Shown here: positions 33,064 to 43,808 of the stretch, piece after piece | Numbering within the stretch: the stretch's first letter is position 1 | Layout of the letters: the number at the start of each line of letters is the position of its first letter | The notes under the pieces: model-generated | Seen by the model: the letters and a program-made list of their open reading frames with translations, nothing else | Databases searched by the model: none | Told to the model about the DNA's origin: nothing | Assembly: GCF_000429625.1 (NCBI RefSeq) | Contig: NZ_AUCF01000006.1 | Location: 248,001-312,000, forward strand | Reading direction: 5' to 3' | Source of the DNA: Azospirillum halopraeferens DSM 3675 | GTDB lineage: Bacteria > Pseudomonadota > Alphaproteobacteria > Azospirillales > Azospirillaceae | DNA length: 64,000 nucleotides | Position numbers and translations under genes: made by a program

Positions 33064-35392
33064 GGGCTCTCTGCCTCTCTTCGCCGCCGGCCTCGGCCGG
33101 GCGGGTGTCGGTTTCGGCGCCGTCGCCGGCCGCCGCCATGGTTTCGCGGGGGAAGACCAGGCTGACGCGGGCGCCGCCGGCGCCCTCGATCAGGCCGTCG
33201 CCCTGCCCCCGGTCGTCCAGGGTCAGCGTGCCGCCGTGGTCTTCCATGATCTTCTTGACGATCGCCAATCCAAGGCCGGTTCCCTTGGTGCGCGTCGTCA
33301 CGTAGGGCTCGGTCAGGCGGTGGCGCGCCTCGTCGGTGGGCAGGCCCTTGCCGTTGTCCTCCACCGTCAGCGCCACCCGTTCGGCGTCCTCCTCCACCCG
33401 CACCACCACATGCCCCTGCGGCAGCGCGCCGCCATCCCCGGGCTCCGGGCGCCCCTCGATGGCGTCAACCGCGTTCTGCAGCAGGTTGGTCAGTGCCTGG
33501 GAGATCTGGCGGCCGTCCACCGGCACGGTCAACGGCCCGGCGGGCAGCCGCATATCGAAGCGGACCCGGCCGTGATGGGCGCTGGACTGAAGGAACACCG
33601 CCTGGCGCACCAGGTCGTTCAGGTTGACCGGCTTCATCACCGGCTGCGGCATCCGCGCGAACGCCGAGAATTCGTCCACCATGCGCCGGATGTCGTCGAC
33701 CTGGCGCACGATGGTGTCGGTGCACAGGGTGAACACCTCGGTGTCGTCGGGCGGCACCTGCTTCAGGTACTTGCGGCGCAGCCGCTCGGCCGAAAGCTGG
33801 ATGGGGGTGAGGGGGTTCTTGATCTCGTGGGCGATGCGCCGGGCCACATCGGCCCAGGCCGCCTTGCGCTGGGCCGACACCAGTTCGGTGATGTCGTCGA
33901 AGGTGACGACGTAGCCGCGCACCTCCCCGATCCCGCCCTCGGCGACGATGCGCACCAGCAGCGTCAGCGGCGGCTGTCCCGTCCGGCGCACCTGCACCTG
34001 GTCATGCACCGCCCGACCGGGCCGGCGCGGCGCCTGCTCCAGCAGGTCGGCCACTTCGGGCAGCAGTTCGGTGAGCGGACGGCCGACCAGCGATTCGGTC
34101 TCGTCGACGCCCAGCAGGCGGGCGGCCGAGCGGTTGGGCAGGTTGACCACCCCGTCACCGTTGAGGCCGATGACGCCGGCCGACACGCCCGACAGCACCG
34201 CCTCGATGAAGCGACGGCGCTGGTCCACCTGCCGGTTGGCGTTCAGCAGTTCGCGCCGCTGCGTCTCGATCTCGTGGGTCATGCGGTTGAAGGCGCGCGA
34301 CAGCAGGCCCAGCTCATCCTCTCCGGGGGGCTCCACCACGCGCACCGTCAGGTCGCCGGCGCGCACCCGCTCGGCGGCGCCGATCAGCGCCGAGATGGGC
34401 CGCGCCAGGCGGGTGGCGAAATGCAGCCCGGCCCACACCGCCGCCAGCAGCAGCAGCAGCGCCACCACCACGAAGATCATGGTGAAGGTGACCTGCAGGC
34501 TGCCCCGCTCCCCCTCCAGCTCGGCGTACTGGGTGGCGGCACCCTGGGCCGCCTCCATGTGGGCCAGCACCCGCGGCTCCACCAGCCGGCCGACGTAGAG
34601 ATAGGTGTCGACGAATCGGTCCAGGCGGACGAGCGCGCGCACGCGGTCGTCGCTCTCGTTGATCATCAGCGCGACCTCGCCCCCGCGCGCCTTCTCCAGC
34701 GCGGAATCGGGAATCGGGTCGAACTGGAGCGTGAAGGAGAAGCCGGAGCGGGCCAGAATGCGGCCGGTGGTGCCGTTGAACACCACCGCCTCCGACAGGG
34801 CACGCAGCATGGCCTGGGTGGCCACCACCTGCTCGAACCGGTCCGGGTCGACGGCCAGCCGGGCGCCGTCCTGGTTCAGGTCGTTGGCCATGGCCAGGGC
34901 GTCGGCCCGGATGTTCTGCTGGTGCTCGTGCAGGTAGGCGGTGGCCACCTCCAGCGATTCGTGGATCGCCGTGCGCACCCGGTCGCTGAACCACGACTGG
35001 ATGCCCAGATAGAAGAAGACCGCCGCGAAGGCCGCCATGATGATGGCCGGCGCCACCGCCAGGACGCTGAACATGGCGACCAGGCGCACATGAAGCTGGG
35101 AGCCCGCCAGGCCACGCCGCCGCCCGATCCACAACTGGACGATCCGGCGCGCGATCAGCGCCCCCAGCAGCAGCAGCAGCACCAGATCCAGGGTCAGCAG
35201 CAGCGTCACCGTCGCCGGGTTGCTCTCCCCGAAGGGCGGCGCATCGGTGAGCGCCGCATAGGTGGCGACACCGGCGAGGATGGCCGCCAGGCTGAGCGCC
35301 ACCGCCAGCCGCTTGGCCAGCCCCACGCGCCCCGCCCACCGCAGGAGCTGCCGCCACAGAGAGGAGGCTGTCTCAGACGTCGTGAGCGACAT
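33053..35392 (-). CDS. ntrY: NtrY-type sensor histidine kinase
   Basis: A 779-residue inner-membrane sensor kinase. Several hydrophobic helices lie in the first 120 residues ([20 protein letters not shown], then [20 protein letters not shown]). A periplasmic region, another helix ([18 protein letters not shown]) near 310, HAMP, and a PAS domain ('[20 protein letters not shown]') follow. The phospho-acceptor motif '[20 protein letters not shown]' lies near residue 520, and the ATPase blocks '[11 protein letters not shown]' and '[20 protein letters not shown]' come after it. This is the full NtrY layout. ATG 35392 is downstream of a good promoter, and the next gene is its partner ntrX. Confidence 0.95.
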   Translation of the reverse strand: MSLTTSETASSLWRQLLRWAGRVGLAKRLAVALSLAAILAGVATYAALTDAPPFGESNPATVTLLLTLDLVLLLLLGALIARRIVQLWIGRRRGLAGSQLHVRLVAMFSVLAVAPAIIMAAFAAVFFYLGIQSWFSDRVRTAIHESLEVATAYLHEHQQNIRADALAMANDLNQDGARLAVDPDRFEQVVATQAMLRALSEAVVFNGTTGRILARSGFSFTLQFDPIPDSALEKARGGEVALMINESDDRVRALVRLDRFVDTYLYVGRLVEPRVLAHMEAAQGAATQYAELEGERGSLQVTFTMIFVVVALLLLLAAVWAGLHFATRLARPISALIGAAERVRAGDLTVRVVEPPGEDELGLLSRAFNRMTHEIETQRRELLNANRQVDQRRRFIEAVLSGVSAGVIGLNGDGVVNLPNRSAARLLGVDETESLVGRPLTELLPEVADLLEQAPRRPGRAVHDQVQVRRTGQPPLTLLVRIVAEGGIGEVRGYVVTFDDITELVSAQRKAAWADVARRIAHEIKNPLTPIQLSAERLRRKYLKQVPPDDTEVFTLCTDTIVRQVDDIRRMVDEFSAFARMPQPVMKPVNLNDLVRQAVFLQSSAHHGRVRFDMRLPAGPLTVPVDGRQISQALTNLLQNAVDAIEGRPEPGDGGALPQGHVVVRVEEDAERVALTVEDNGKGLPTDEARHRLTEPYVTTRTKGTGLGLAIVKKIMEDHGGTLTLDDRGQGDGLIEGAGGARVSLVFPRETMAAAGDGAETDTRPAEAGGEERQRAHGA

Positions 35393-35420
35393 GGAATCCG
35401 GCCGTGTAGATGTTGCCGGA

Positions 35421-35449
35421 AAGATACACTTCTGTTGCGGCGTTGCCAA
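35421..35449 (-). promoter_or_regulatory. predicted promoter of ntrYX
   Basis: On the minus strand, TTGGCA (35444-35449), a 17-base spacer and TATCTT (35421-35426). Transcription would start about 22 bases before the ntrY ATG, so ntrYX can be expressed apart from ntrBC. Confidence 0.6.
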
Positions 35450-35548
35450 GCGACAAGGAACGGACGCGATCCGCGGCAGCGTTGAAGCCCTCGTGGCACG
35501 GGGCCCCGGACAGCGCCTGTCGTAATAAAGACACTGATCCGGGAAACA

Positions 35549-36997
35549 CTATTTCAGTCCGCGCACCACCTGAATGTCGAGATCCCTGATCTTCTTGCGC
35601 AGCGTGTTGCGGTTGAGGCCAAGCAACTGCGCCGCCTTGATCTGGTTTCCCCGCGTCGCGGACAGGCTGAGCGAGATCAACGGGCGTTCGATTTCGCGCA
35701 GCACCCGATCGTACAGGCCGTTGGACGGCATGCCGTCCTTGTGCGCCGCAAAATAATCCTTCAGATGGCGCTCCACCGCCGACGACAGGCCCTCGCTCTG
35801 GGTCTCTTCCACCGGCTGCACGGCCGGCTGGGCGTCCGCCAGCTCCGCCTCGATGACGTCGACGCCGATCACCTCCTGGGAATAGAGGGCGGCGAGACGG
35901 CGCACCAGGTTCTCCAGCTCGCGCACGTTGCCGGGCCAGCGGTAGCGCTTCAGGCGGTCCATCGCCGTCTGGTCGATGCTCTTGGCCGGCAGGCCCTGGG
36001 CGACGGTCTGGTTCAGGAAATGGCGGACCAGCAGCGGCACGTCCTCCGTCCGTTCCCGCAGGGGCGGCAGGCGGATGGGAACGACGCACAGGCGGTAGAA
36101 CAGGTCTTCGCGGAACAGGCCCTGGCGGATCAGCGTGCGCAGGTCGCGGTGGGTGGCGGCGATGATGCGTACGTCCGTCTTGATGGGCGTACGGCCGCCG
36201 ACGGTGGTGTACTCCCCCTCCTGGAGCACGCGCAGCAGGCGGGTCTGCGCCTCCAGCGGCATGTCGCCGATCTCGTCCAGGAACAAGGTGCCGCCCTGCG
36301 CCTGCTCGAACCGGCCCTGGGAGCGGTTGGTGGCGCCGGTGAAGGCACCCTTCTCATGGCCGAACAGCTCGGACTCGATCAGCTCCCGCGGGATGGCGGC
36401 CATGTTGATGGCCACGAAGGGGCCGTTGCGCCGCTTGCCGTAATCGTGCAGGGCGCGCGCCACCAGTTCCTTGCCGGTGCCCGACTCGCCGGTGATCATC
36501 ACCGTGAGGTCGGTGCCCATCAGGCGGGCAAGCACCCGGTAGATTTCCTGCATGGCCGGCGAGCGGCCGATGAGGGGAAGCTGCTCGTCCCCCTCCCCGT
36601 CGGCGACGGCGGGCAGGTCGGCCGTCGGCTGGCGCGCGTTCAGCGCCCGCTCCACCACCGACACCAGCTCCTTCAGGTCGAAGGGCTTGGGCAGATACTC
36701 GAAGGCGCCCCGTTCCGCCGCCTTGACCGCGGTGATCAGGGTGTTCTGCGCGCTCATCACCACGATGCGCAGCTCGGGTCGGATCTTCTTGATGCGCGGG
36801 ACGAGGTCCAGCCCGTTCTCGTCGGGCATCACCACGTCGGTGATGACCAGATCCCCCTGCCCGTCCGCCACCCAGCGCCACAGGGTGGAAGCGTTGCCGG
36901 TGGTCCGCACCTCGTGGCCGAGTCGCGCCAGGGCCTGGGTCAGCACCGTCCGGATGGCCCGATCGTCATCCGCGACGAGAATCGTTGCGCCGGTCAT
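35549..36997 (-). CDS. ntrC: nitrogen regulation response regulator NtrC
   Basis: A 482-residue sigma-54 activator. Receiver: Asp54 phospho-acceptor and Lys104. AAA+ domain: Walker A 'GESGTGKE' at 170-177, intact sigma-54 loop GAFTGA at 217-222, and Walker B in '[20 protein letters not shown]'. The C-terminal Fis domain '[20 protein letters not shown]' binds DNA. When phosphorylated by NtrB under nitrogen limitation it should drive glnA/nif-type promoters. The ATG overlaps the ntrB stop (ATGA at 36994-36997). Confidence 0.97.
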   Translation of the reverse strand: MTGATILVADDDRAIRTVLTQALARLGHEVRTTGNASTLWRWVADGQGDLVITDVVMPDENGLDLVPRIKKIRPELRIVVMSAQNTLITAVKAAERGAFEYLPKPFDLKELVSVVERALNARQPTADLPAVADGEGDEQLPLIGRSPAMQEIYRVLARLMGTDLTVMITGESGTGKELVARALHDYGKRRNGPFVAINMAAIPRELIESELFGHEKGAFTGATNRSQGRFEQAQGGTLFLDEIGDMPLEAQTRLLRVLQEGEYTTVGGRTPIKTDVRIIAATHRDLRTLIRQGLFREDLFYRLCVVPIRLPPLRERTEDVPLLVRHFLNQTVAQGLPAKSIDQTAMDRLKRYRWPGNVRELENLVRRLAALYSQEVIGVDVIEAELADAQPAVQPVEETQSEGLSSAVERHLKDYFAAHKDGMPSNGLYDRVLREIERPLISLSLSATRGNQIKAAQLLGLNRNTLRKKIRDLDIQVVRGLK

Positions 36998-38172
36998 CCG
37001 CGCAGTCTCCCGCCACCGTTGAATCCACCGCTCTCACCCGCATCCTGGCTCTGATCGTACATGGGCAGCGACACCTTGAAGACGGTCCGGCGCGGCTGGC
37101 TGTCGAACTCGATGACGCCACCGTGATCGCCGATGATCTTCGCCACCAATGCAAGACCAAGGCCAGTTCCGTTCACCTTGGTGGTGACGAAGGCGTCGAA
37201 CAGGTGGCCGCGCAGATCCTCGGGGATGCCGTCGCCATTGTCCTGCACGGATACCAGCAGCGGCAGATGGACGCGCTTGTCGCCGCCCGGCAGGGCCATG
37301 CGCACCCCGTGCTGATAGGCGGTGGACAGCACGATCTCTCCGCCTGTTTCGGGGGCAGCTTCTGCCGCATTTTTAATCAGGTTCAGAAAGACCTGCACCA
37401 ACTGATCACGGTTTCCCCACACCGGCGGGAGAGAGGGGTCGTAGCGCTCGACGAAGCGGATGGACCGGGCAAAGCCGCTCTGCGCCACCTTGCGCACGTG
37501 CTCCAGGACGGTGTGGATGTTCACCGGCCCACGCTCCAGGGGGCGCTTGTCGGAGAACACCTCCATCCGGTTGACCAGCGCCACGATGCGGTCCGCCTCG
37601 TCACAGATCAGGCGGGTCAGCACCCGGTCCTGCTCCGAGGCGTTCTCCTCCAGAAGCTGGGCGGCGCCACGGATGCCGGACAGCGGGTTCTTCACCTCGT
37701 GCGCCAGCATCGCCGCCATGGCGGTGACCGAGCGGGCGGCGTGGCGGTGGGTGAGCGTGTTGGCGATCTTGCGGGCGATGGCGTTCTCGCGCAGCGTCAC
37801 CACCACCGCGTCGGTGCCGTCGCCCATGGCGGCCACCTGCACCGACACGCGGTGCGGCCCGATGCGCGGGGTGTCGATGTCCACCCCGTCCTGGGACACG
37901 CTGCGGCTGCCGCGGCGCACCTGCTCCACCAGCCCCATGACGGGGCTGTCGGGGGGCAGCAGAGCTTCCAGCGGCGTGCCCTCCATGGCGGACGCGCCGA
38001 GGTCGAAGAACTCCTGCGCTTCCAGGTTCACGAAGCGGATGTCGCCGCCGCCGTCCACCACCAGAACCGGGTCGGGCAGCGCGTTGAGCACGGCGAGCGG
38101 ATCGGTCGCCGGCGTACGGGGCATCGGGCGCGGCGACCGACGGGGAGGCAGCGACGTGGCGGGACGGGGCAT
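36994..38172 (-). CDS. ntrB: nitrogen regulation sensor kinase NtrB
   Basis: A 392-residue soluble PAS-histidine kinase that phosphorylates or dephosphorylates NtrC under PII control. PAS: '[20 protein letters not shown]'. The phospho-acceptor is His158 in '[20 protein letters not shown]'. ATPase blocks are '[12 protein letters not shown]', 'VQDNGDGIP' and '[20 protein letters not shown]'. No membrane helix is present. The start ATG 38172 shares one base with the dusB stop (TGATG); the Pro/Arg-rich first 16 residues may be non-native, as a second Met lies at 17. Confidence 0.96.
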   Translation of the reverse strand: MPRPATSLPPRRSPRPMPRTPATDPLAVLNALPDPVLVVDGGGDIRFVNLEAQEFFDLGASAMEGTPLEALLPPDSPVMGLVEQVRRGSRSVSQDGVDIDTPRIGPHRVSVQVAAMGDGTDAVVVTLRENAIARKIANTLTHRHAARSVTAMAAMLAHEVKNPLSGIRGAAQLLEENASEQDRVLTRLICDEADRIVALVNRMEVFSDKRPLERGPVNIHTVLEHVRKVAQSGFARSIRFVERYDPSLPPVWGNRDQLVQVFLNLIKNAAEAAPETGGEIVLSTAYQHGVRMALPGGDKRVHLPLLVSVQDNGDGIPEDLRGHLFDAFVTTKVNGTGLGLALVAKIIGDHGGVIEFDSQPRRTVFKVSLPMYDQSQDAGESGGFNGGGRLRG

Positions 38173-39158
38173 CAGGCGGCCACCCTTTCGATCGCCGGGG
38201 CATAGAAGGAGCGGAGGCGCCGGCGCACCGTGTCCGCGTCGTCGATACGGTTGATCTCCTCGCGGAATTCGGCGGAGCCCGGCAGGCCCTTGCAGTACCA
38301 CGAGACGTGCTTGCGGGCGACGCGCACCCCCGGCAGCGTTCCATAGAGGGACAGCATGGCGTCGAAATGCTCCAGCAGGATGGCGAGCTGTTCGTCCGGC
38401 GGCGGGTCCGGCAGGCGTTCGCCGGTGCGCAGGTAATGCATAACCTGCGCGGGAAACCAGGGGCGGCCGCAGGCGCCGCGGCCGATCATCACGCCGTCCG
38501 CCCCCGACAGGCGCAACGCCTCCGCTGCGTCGTCGATGGTGCGGATGTCGCCGTTGACCACGACGGGAATCGACACAGCCTCCTTCACCCGGCGCACGAA
38601 GCTCCAGTCGGCGGTGCCGGTGTACATCTGCTGGCGGGTGCGGCCGTGGATGGTCAGCATCCTGATCCCGCAGTCCTCGGCAATTCGGGCGAGCCGCGGC
38701 GCGTTCAGACTGTCGTGGTCCCACCCCATGCGGGTCTTCATGGTGACGGGGACCGACACGGCCCGCACCGTCGCCTCCATGATGCGGCCGGCCAGCGCCT
38801 CATCGCGCATCAGGGCGGAGCCGGCGTAGCCGTTGACCACCTTCTTCACCGGGCAACCGAAGTTGATGTCGATGACCGCGGCCCCCCGGTCCTCGTTCAG
38901 CCGGGCCGCCTGCGCCATCACCGCGGGATCGCAGCCGGCGAGCTGGACGGCCATGGGGAACTCTTCCGGCGCCGTGTCCGCCATGCGCAGGGTCTGGCGG
39001 TTCTCACGGATCATCGCCTGGCTGGCGATCATCTCGGAGACCACCAGGCCGCAGCCCGCCCGCTTCACCAGGCGGCGGAACGGCAGGTCCGTCACCCCCG
39101 ACATGGGCGCCAGCAGGACCGGACCGGACAGGGTGATGGAACCGATCTGAATGCTCAT
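38172..39158 (-). CDS. dusB: tRNA-dihydrouridine synthase DusB (NifR3)
   Basis: A 328-residue flavoenzyme that reduces uridines in tRNA. '[20 protein letters not shown]' is the FMN-binding opening; '[20 protein letters not shown]' carries the catalytic Cys and Lys; '[14 protein letters not shown]' and '[17 protein letters not shown]' complete the signature. ATG 39158 leaves the normal N-terminus. The gene heads the dusB-ntrB-ntrC cluster found in many alphaproteobacteria, where it was first named nifR3. Confidence 0.96.
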   Translation of the reverse strand: MSIQIGSITLSGPVLLAPMSGVTDLPFRRLVKRAGCGLVVSEMIASQAMIRENRQTLRMADTAPEEFPMAVQLAGCDPAVMAQAARLNEDRGAAVIDINFGCPVKKVVNGYAGSALMRDEALAGRIMEATVRAVSVPVTMKTRMGWDHDSLNAPRLARIAEDCGIRMLTIHGRTRQQMYTGTADWSFVRRVKEAVSIPVVVNGDIRTIDDAAEALRLSGADGVMIGRGACGRPWFPAQVMHYLRTGERLPDPPPDEQLAILLEHFDAMLSLYGTLPGVRVARKHVSWYCKGLPGSAEFREEINRIDDADTVRRRLRSFYAPAIERVAA

Positions 39159-39264
39159 GAACGACAGCCCGCCCGCCCGCCGCACCTGATCCGGGCCGCG
39201 CGGCACCCGCCGTGCTAAAATGCCCAAATTTCGCGCAGAGGCGTTCTTTGATGTGATTTTGGGC

Positions 39265-39294
39265 ACGCTAACACAGCGCTTCGCCCGTTCGCAA
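39265..39294 (-). promoter_or_regulatory. possible promoter of dusB-ntrBC
   Basis: On the minus strand, TTGCGA (39289-39294), an 18-base spacer and TAGCGT (39265-39270), giving a leader of about 100 bases. Both hexamers are only moderate. No -24/-12 sigma-54 element was seen. Confidence 0.4.
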
Positions 39295-39338
39295 GCGGCA
39301 GGTAATAGTCCGTTAGGCCAACGGATGGCGCGATCTGC

Positions 39339-40148
39339 CTAGCGCATGAGCACGTCAGACACGAACTTCACGCCGGGATACGCCAGGGTGAGCAGAAGAT
39401 AGGCAATCAACGCCATCCGCGCCGCCGAACGGCCGCGCATGCCGGTCCGCACATGGACCAGAAGCAGACAGCCGATGACCACGAAGGTGGCCAGCGAGAA
39501 CAACGTCTTGTGGTCAAGGCGCAGGAAAGTTCCGTACTGGTAGTACAGCACCGCCATGCCCGTGAGAAGGCCGAAGCCCAGCACCACCTCCGACGCGGCA
39601 AGCAGCCGCACCTGGAATCGCTCGCTGACCGCAGCCGGCGGCAGGAAACGGGTGAGCGGCGTCGGCCGCTTGGCCTTCAGGGCCCGTTCCTGCAGAAAGG
39701 CGGCGAGCGAGGCGACGGCCGCCAGGGTCAGCAGGGCGTAGGTCATCACCGACACGGCGATGTGCAGCTCGATCCAGACGGCCGGGGCGCTGCCGCGCAG
39801 CGTCGGGTCCGCCGTTCCCTGGCTGAGGGTGGCCAGGGCCCCGACCAGAACCAGATAGGGCAGCAGCAGCGGCGCCAGCCGCCAGGCGTTGGCCGTGGCG
39901 GCGCAGAGGACAGCGAAGATCGCCATGCACACGGCGATGGTCACCCACAGGGTGGTTGACAGGCCGGTGTGCCACTCGCCGCCCACATGGACCGCCGCCG
40001 CCACCGCCGGACCCAGCACCGCCAGGCCCAGCGCGCCCCAGAACGCCACGGTGCGGCGCCCGGGGATCCCCAGCGTCCGGTACGGGAACAGCGACGCCGG
40101 CAGCAACGCCACCAGGGCCGACAGGCTGAACATCAGATTTTGCGTCAT
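39339..40148 (-). CDS. CcsA/YpjD-like cytochrome c assembly family membrane protein
   Basis: A 269-residue inner-membrane protein with about eight helices. It resembles the CcsA/HemX/YpjD family: conserved His near '[20 protein letters not shown]', aromatic-rich '[20 protein letters not shown]' and '[20 protein letters not shown]' with another His. The tryptophan-rich WWD loop of heme-handling CcsA is not evident, which favours the YpjD subgroup (often next to ffh) with an unclear role. ATG 40148 lies downstream of a reasonable promoter. It is divergent from ispDF. Confidence 0.8.
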   Translation of the reverse strand: MTQNLMFSLSALVALLPASLFPYRTLGIPGRRTVAFWGALGLAVLGPAVAAAVHVGGEWHTGLSTTLWVTIAVCMAIFAVLCAATANAWRLAPLLLPYLVLVGALATLSQGTADPTLRGSAPAVWIELHIAVSVMTYALLTLAAVASLAAFLQERALKAKRPTPLTRFLPPAAVSERFQVRLLAASEVVLGFGLLTGMAVLYYQYGTFLRLDHKTLFSLATFVVIGCLLLVHVRTGMRGRSAARMALIAYLLLTLAYPGVKFVSDVLMR

Positions 40149-40209
40149 GTCCGCTCGACCGTGCCTTTCACCGCCCCCGCCCCGCGGGCCTTGGCGGAAC
40201 CCCGGCGAC

Positions 40210-40237
40210 AGGCTAGGCTGCGCACGGCCGGCGTCAA
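40210..40237 (-). promoter_or_regulatory. predicted promoter of the CcsA/YpjD-like gene
   Basis: On the minus strand, TTGACG (40232-40237), a 16-base spacer and TAGCCT (40210-40215). Confidence 0.5.
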
Positions 40238-40292
40238 GCCCGCACGCGCAACGCCGGCCGATCCCTGCCATTCCACAGCGGCCATCCCGATC

Positions 40293-41453
40293 ATGCCCAC
40301 CTGCATCGCTCTGATCGTCGCGGCCGGCAGCGGCCGGCGCTTCGGAGCCGAGCGCCCCAAACAATACCACGACCTGGCCGGCGCGCCGATCCTGCGCCGC
40401 ACGGTCGAGGCGTTCCTGGACCATCCCGCGGTGGGCGCCGTTCAGGTGGTGATCGACCCGGCGCACCGCCAGTGGTACGACGACGCGGTGGCCGGCCTGG
40501 CCCTGCCCGACCCCGTGCCCGGCGGGGCCACCCGCCAGCGGTCGGTCCGCAACGGGCTGGAGCGGCTGGCCGAGACGGGGGCGCCGCCCGATCGGGTGCT
40601 GATCCACGACGCGGCCCGACCCTTCATCGACGCCGTGACCATCAGCCGCACCGTGGCGGCGCTGGACGGGGCGCCGGGCTGCGTGGTGGCGGTGCCGGTG
40701 ACCGACACGCTGAAGCGCGGGGTGGACGGCTTCAGCGCCGGCACCGTCGACCGCAACGGCCTGTGGCGGGCCCAAACCCCCCAGGGCTTCCGCTTCGCCG
40801 CGATCCTGGAGGCGCACCGCGCCGCCGCGGGGGAGGACCTGACCGACGACGCCGCCGTGGCCGAGCACGCCGGCCTGCCCGTCGCCCTGGTGCCCGGCAC
40901 GGAGGAGAATTTCAAGGTGACCAGCCCAGACGACCTCGCCCGCGCCGAAGCGGTGATGGCCGCGCGCCTCGGCGACGTGCGCACCGGCTTCGGCTTCGAC
41001 GTCCACCGCTTCGCCCCCGGTGACCACGCCATGCTCTGCGGGGTCGCCGTGCCGCACACCCACCGGCTGGAGGGTCACTCCGATGCCGACGTCGGTCTGC
41101 ACGCCCTGACCGACGCGATCCTGGGCGCGCTGGGGGCCGGCGACATCGGCAGCCATTTCCCGCCCACCGATCCGCAGTGGCGGGGCGCCGACAGCGCGGT
41201 GTTCCTGCGACACGCCGCTGCTCTGGTGCGGGCTGCCGGCGGGCGGATCGCCCATGCCGATATCACCCTGGTGTGCGAACGCCCCAAGGTCGGCCCGCAC
41301 CGCCCCGCCATGGTGGCGCGGGTGGCGGATATCCTGGGCATCGACGCCGCACGCGTCAGCGTGAAGGCGACGACGACCGAGCGGCTGGGCTTCACCGGCC
41401 GGGGCGAGGGCATTGCCGCCCAGGCCGTCGCCACCATCCGGCTGCCGGGATGA
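40293..41453 (+). CDS. ispDF: bifunctional IspD/IspF enzyme of the MEP pathway
   Basis: A 386-residue fusion. Residues 1 to about 225 are IspD (MEP cytidylyltransferase): '[20 protein letters not shown]' is the CTP-binding loop, '[12 protein letters not shown]' follows, and '[10 protein letters not shown]' is the conserved end. From about residue 228 comes IspF (MEcPP synthase): '[15 protein letters not shown]' with the D-x-H zinc site, '[20 protein letters not shown]' and '[20 protein letters not shown]'. The fusion is typical of alphaproteobacteria and skips IspE between the two steps. ATG 40293 has no clear ribosome site. cinA follows 19 bases downstream. Confidence 0.97.
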   Translation: MPTCIALIVAAGSGRRFGAERPKQYHDLAGAPILRRTVEAFLDHPAVGAVQVVIDPAHRQWYDDAVAGLALPDPVPGGATRQRSVRNGLERLAETGAPPDRVLIHDAARPFIDAVTISRTVAALDGAPGCVVAVPVTDTLKRGVDGFSAGTVDRNGLWRAQTPQGFRFAAILEAHRAAAGEDLTDDAAVAEHAGLPVALVPGTEENFKVTSPDDLARAEAVMAARLGDVRTGFGFDVHRFAPGDHAMLCGVAVPHTHRLEGHSDADVGLHALTDAILGALGAGDIGSHFPPTDPQWRGADSAVFLRHAAALVRAAGGRIAHADITLVCERPKVGPHRPAMVARVADILGIDAARVSVKATTTERLGFTGRGEGIAAQAVATIRLPG

Positions 41454-41472
41454 GGATCGCGAAGGAGGCGCC

Positions 41473-41976
41473 ATGTTCCCCGACCACATCCGCCGCCTGG
41501 CCGCCAGCGTCCTGGCCGAGTTCGAGTTCGCCGGGTACATGCTGGCCACCGCCGAATCCTGCACCGGCGGGCTGGTGGCCGCGGCGCTGACCGACATTCC
41601 CGGGTCCTCCGCGGTGGTCGACCGCGGCTTCATCACCTATTCCAACGTCGCCAAATCGGAACTGCTGGGCGTGCCGCCCAGCCTGATCCTGACCCACGGC
41701 GCGGTCAGCGCGGAGGTGGCGGTGGCCATGGCGGTGGGGGCGCTCGCCCGATCCAAGGCGGACGTGACGGTGGCCGTCACCGGCGTCGCCGGCCCCGGCG
41801 GCGGCACCGAGACCAAGCCGGTCGGCCGCGTCCACATCGCCACGGCCGTGCGCCGCGGCCCTGCCGCCCACAAGGAGTTCACCTTTCCCGGCGACCGCAC
41901 CGCCATCCGCCTGGCCACGGTGGAGGCCGCGCTGGAACGGCTCCACACCTCGCGGCCGCGCACCAACCTGCGGTAG
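41473..41976 (+). CDS. CinA-family nicotinamide-nucleotide amidohydrolase
   Basis: A 167-residue single-domain CinA C-terminal family protein (PncC), which deamidates nicotinamide mononucleotide for NAD recycling. 'GYMLATAESCTGGLVAAALT' contains the catalytic Ser region, 'ITYSNVAKSELLGV' follows, and 'VTGVAGPGGGTETKPVGRVH' carries the conserved GxAGPxGG motif. The N-terminal domain of full-length CinA is absent, as in the stand-alone proteins of most proteobacteria. GGAGG lies before ATG 41473. It probably forms an operon with ispDF. Confidence 0.93.
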   Translation: MFPDHIRRLAASVLAEFEFAGYMLATAESCTGGLVAAALTDIPGSSAVVDRGFITYSNVAKSELLGVPPSLILTHGAVSAEVAVAMAVGALARSKADVTVAVTGVAGPGGGTETKPVGRVHIATAVRRGPAAHKEFTFPGDRTAIRLATVEAALERLHTSRPRTNLR

Positions 41977-41987
41977 GGTGCGGGCCC

Positions 41988-43244
41988 TCATCCCCCGCAG
42001 GCGGCCGCCCGGCGCAACAGGAAGTCCCGTTCACGCGCGTTGCGGGTGAGCGTGGCGGCCCGTTCGAAGGCGGCGCGCGCTTCGTCCGGACGGCCGGCGC
42101 GGAGCAGGCAGTCGCCGCGGGCGGCCGGCAGCGGGGCGTAGGCGCCCAACTCCTCGACCATCGCCAGCGCGTCGAGGAGGGCCAGGCCGGCCTGCGGGCC
42201 GAAGGCCATGGAATGGGCGATCGCGCGGTTCAGCTCCACCACCGGCGACGGCAGGGCGACAGCCAGGGCATCGTACAGCCGGGCGATCCGCACCCAGTCG
42301 GTGTCCGCCGCCGTGGCGGCACGGGCGTGGCAGGCCGCCAGGTCCGCCTGAAGGGCATAGGGGCCGCAGGACCCGTCCGGCGCCCGGGCCCGCGCCAGGG
42401 CGGCGAGCCCCCGGCCGATCAGCAGCCGGTCCCAACGGGCGCGGTTCTGTTCGGTCAGGGGCACAGGCCCGCCGTCCGGCGCGGTGCGGGTGGCCAGACG
42501 GGAGGACTGGAGTTCCATAAGGGCCAGCAGGCCGTGGACCTCCGGTTCCTCCGGCATTCGGCTGGCCAGGATGCGGCCCAGCCGCCGCGCCTCGGCGCAC
42601 AGGGACGGCCGGATCAGGTCCTCGCCGGCGGTGGCGGCATAGCCCTCGTTGAAGATCAGGTAGATCACCTCCAGCACCGAGCCGAGGCGCCCCTCACGCT
42701 CCCGCCCGCGCGGCACGGCGAAGGTCAGGCCGGCTCCGGCCAGCCGCTTCCTGGCCCGGACGATGCGCTGGGCGATGGTGGCCTCGCCGGTCAGAAAGGC
42801 CCGGGCGATCTCCGCCGTGGTGAGCCCGCCGATCAGGCGCAGGGTCAGGGCGACGCGCGCCTCGCGGGACAGCACCGGATGGCACGCGGCGAAGATCAGG
42901 GCCAGCAGTTCGTCGCCGATGTCGTCGTCCAGCGCCGCCTCGAGAACCTCGGCATGGCCGTCGCGCTGCTCCTCCAGGTCGCGGGCGATGGCGGCGTGGA
43001 CGCGCTCCAGCATGGGACGGCGACGCAGCCCGTCGATGGCCCGGCGCCGGGCCGCCGTCATCAGCCAGGCACCGGGCTGGCGCGGCACGCCCGTGTCCGG
43101 CCACTCCGACAGGGCGGTCACGAAAGCATCCTGCGCCAGTTCCTCGGCGAGCGCGATATCGCGCACCATGCGGGCCAGCCCCGCCACCAGCCGGGGCCGC
43201 TCAATGCGGAAGACCGCTTCGATGGTGTCGCGGATCGGGTCCAT
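41988..43244 (-). CDS. ECF sigma factor of the DGPF-associated class (ECF42-like)
   Basis: An RNA polymerase sigma factor of about 418 residues. Region 2 is 'VFRIERPRLVAGLARMVRDI' through 'AQDAFVTALSEWPDTGVPRQ'; region 4 is 'VALTLRLIGGLTTAEIARAF' and 'ATIAQRIVRARKRL'. A long C-terminal helical extension (about 220 residues, 'YLIFNEGYAATAGEDLIRPS' then TPR-like repeats) replaces a cognate anti-sigma factor; this is characteristic of the ECF42 group. The upstream YCII/DGPF protein gene is the standard partner of that group. GTG 43250, two codons earlier, is an alternative start. No target promoter was identified. Confidence 0.9.
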   Translation of the reverse strand: MDPIRDTIEAVFRIERPRLVAGLARMVRDIALAEELAQDAFVTALSEWPDTGVPRQPGAWLMTAARRRAIDGLRRRPMLERVHAAIARDLEEQRDGHAEVLEAALDDDIGDELLALIFAACHPVLSREARVALTLRLIGGLTTAEIARAFLTGEATIAQRIVRARKRLAGAGLTFAVPRGREREGRLGSVLEVIYLIFNEGYAATAGEDLIRPSLCAEARRLGRILASRMPEEPEVHGLLALMELQSSRLATRTAPDGGPVPLTEQNRARWDRLLIGRGLAALARARAPDGSCGPYALQADLAACHARAATAADTDWVRIARLYDALAVALPSPVVELNRAIAHSMAFGPQAGLALLDALAMVEELGAYAPLPAARGDCLLRAGRPDEARAAFERAATLTRNARERDFLLRRAAACGG

Positions 43245-43278
43245 CGTCACGGCCGGCCGCAGCGAGGGCCGGGCGGCG

Positions 43279-43698
43279 TCAGCCGCCCAACCGATCCCGG
43301 TTGCGGCCGTGCAGATCCGCGACGTCCGGCGTCATGGCCCCGGCGAAGTCCGCCATCTCGTACAGCGGTCGGATCTCGATCTCCGAGGGACCCGGCATGG
43401 GGTTCGGGCACCGCTTCACCCATTCCACCGCCTCGGCCATGTCGCGGACCTCCCACAGCCAGTAACCGGCGACCAGTTCGCGGGTTTCCGCAAAGGGGCC
43501 GTCGAGCACGCTGCGGCTCGCCCCGTCGAACGCCACCCGCTTGCCGGCGGATGACGGCTTCAGGCCGTCGCCGGCCAGGAGGATGCCGGCGTTCACCAGC
43601 TCCTCGTTGTACTTGCCCATCGCTTCGAGGAGGTCGTTGGAGGGCAGGATGCCCGCCTCGCTGTCCGCCGTTGCCTTAACCAGTACCATCACGCGCAT
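43279..43698 (-). CDS. YCII-related DGPF-motif protein
   Basis: A 139-residue soluble protein of the YciI superfamily with the diagnostic DGPF motif in 'VLDGPFAETRELVAGYWLWE'. It starts 'MRVMVLVKATADSEAGILPS', the usual N-terminus for partners of ECF42-type sigma factors. The biochemical role is unknown. It probably forms a two-gene operon with the sigma factor 34 bases downstream. GGAG precedes ATG 43698. Confidence 0.9.
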   Translation of the reverse strand: MRVMVLVKATADSEAGILPSNDLLEAMGKYNEELVNAGILLAGDGLKPSSAGKRVAFDGASRSVLDGPFAETRELVAGYWLWEVRDMAEAVEWVKRCPNPMPGPSEIEIRPLYEMADFAGAMTPDVADLHGRNRDRLGG

Positions 43699-43779
43699 CG
43701 TCTCGTCTCCTGCGGATCAAAGGGGCCCGATCGGCCCCGATCCCCCTGCGACGAACGACCCCGGCGGGATTCGACAGGG

Positions 43780-43802
43780 CCGCCGCATTTTTTTCGCGGC
43801 GG
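43780..43802. terminator. hairpin between the COQ10-like and YCII genes
   Basis: CCGCCGC and GCGGCGG pair around a T-rich nine-base loop, just after the stop of the COQ10-like gene. The T-run is in the loop rather than after the stem, so this is not a classical terminator. A second stem, GGGGCC/GGCCCC (43722-43738), lies beyond. Confidence 0.45.
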
Positions 43803-43808
43803 TCCGCT

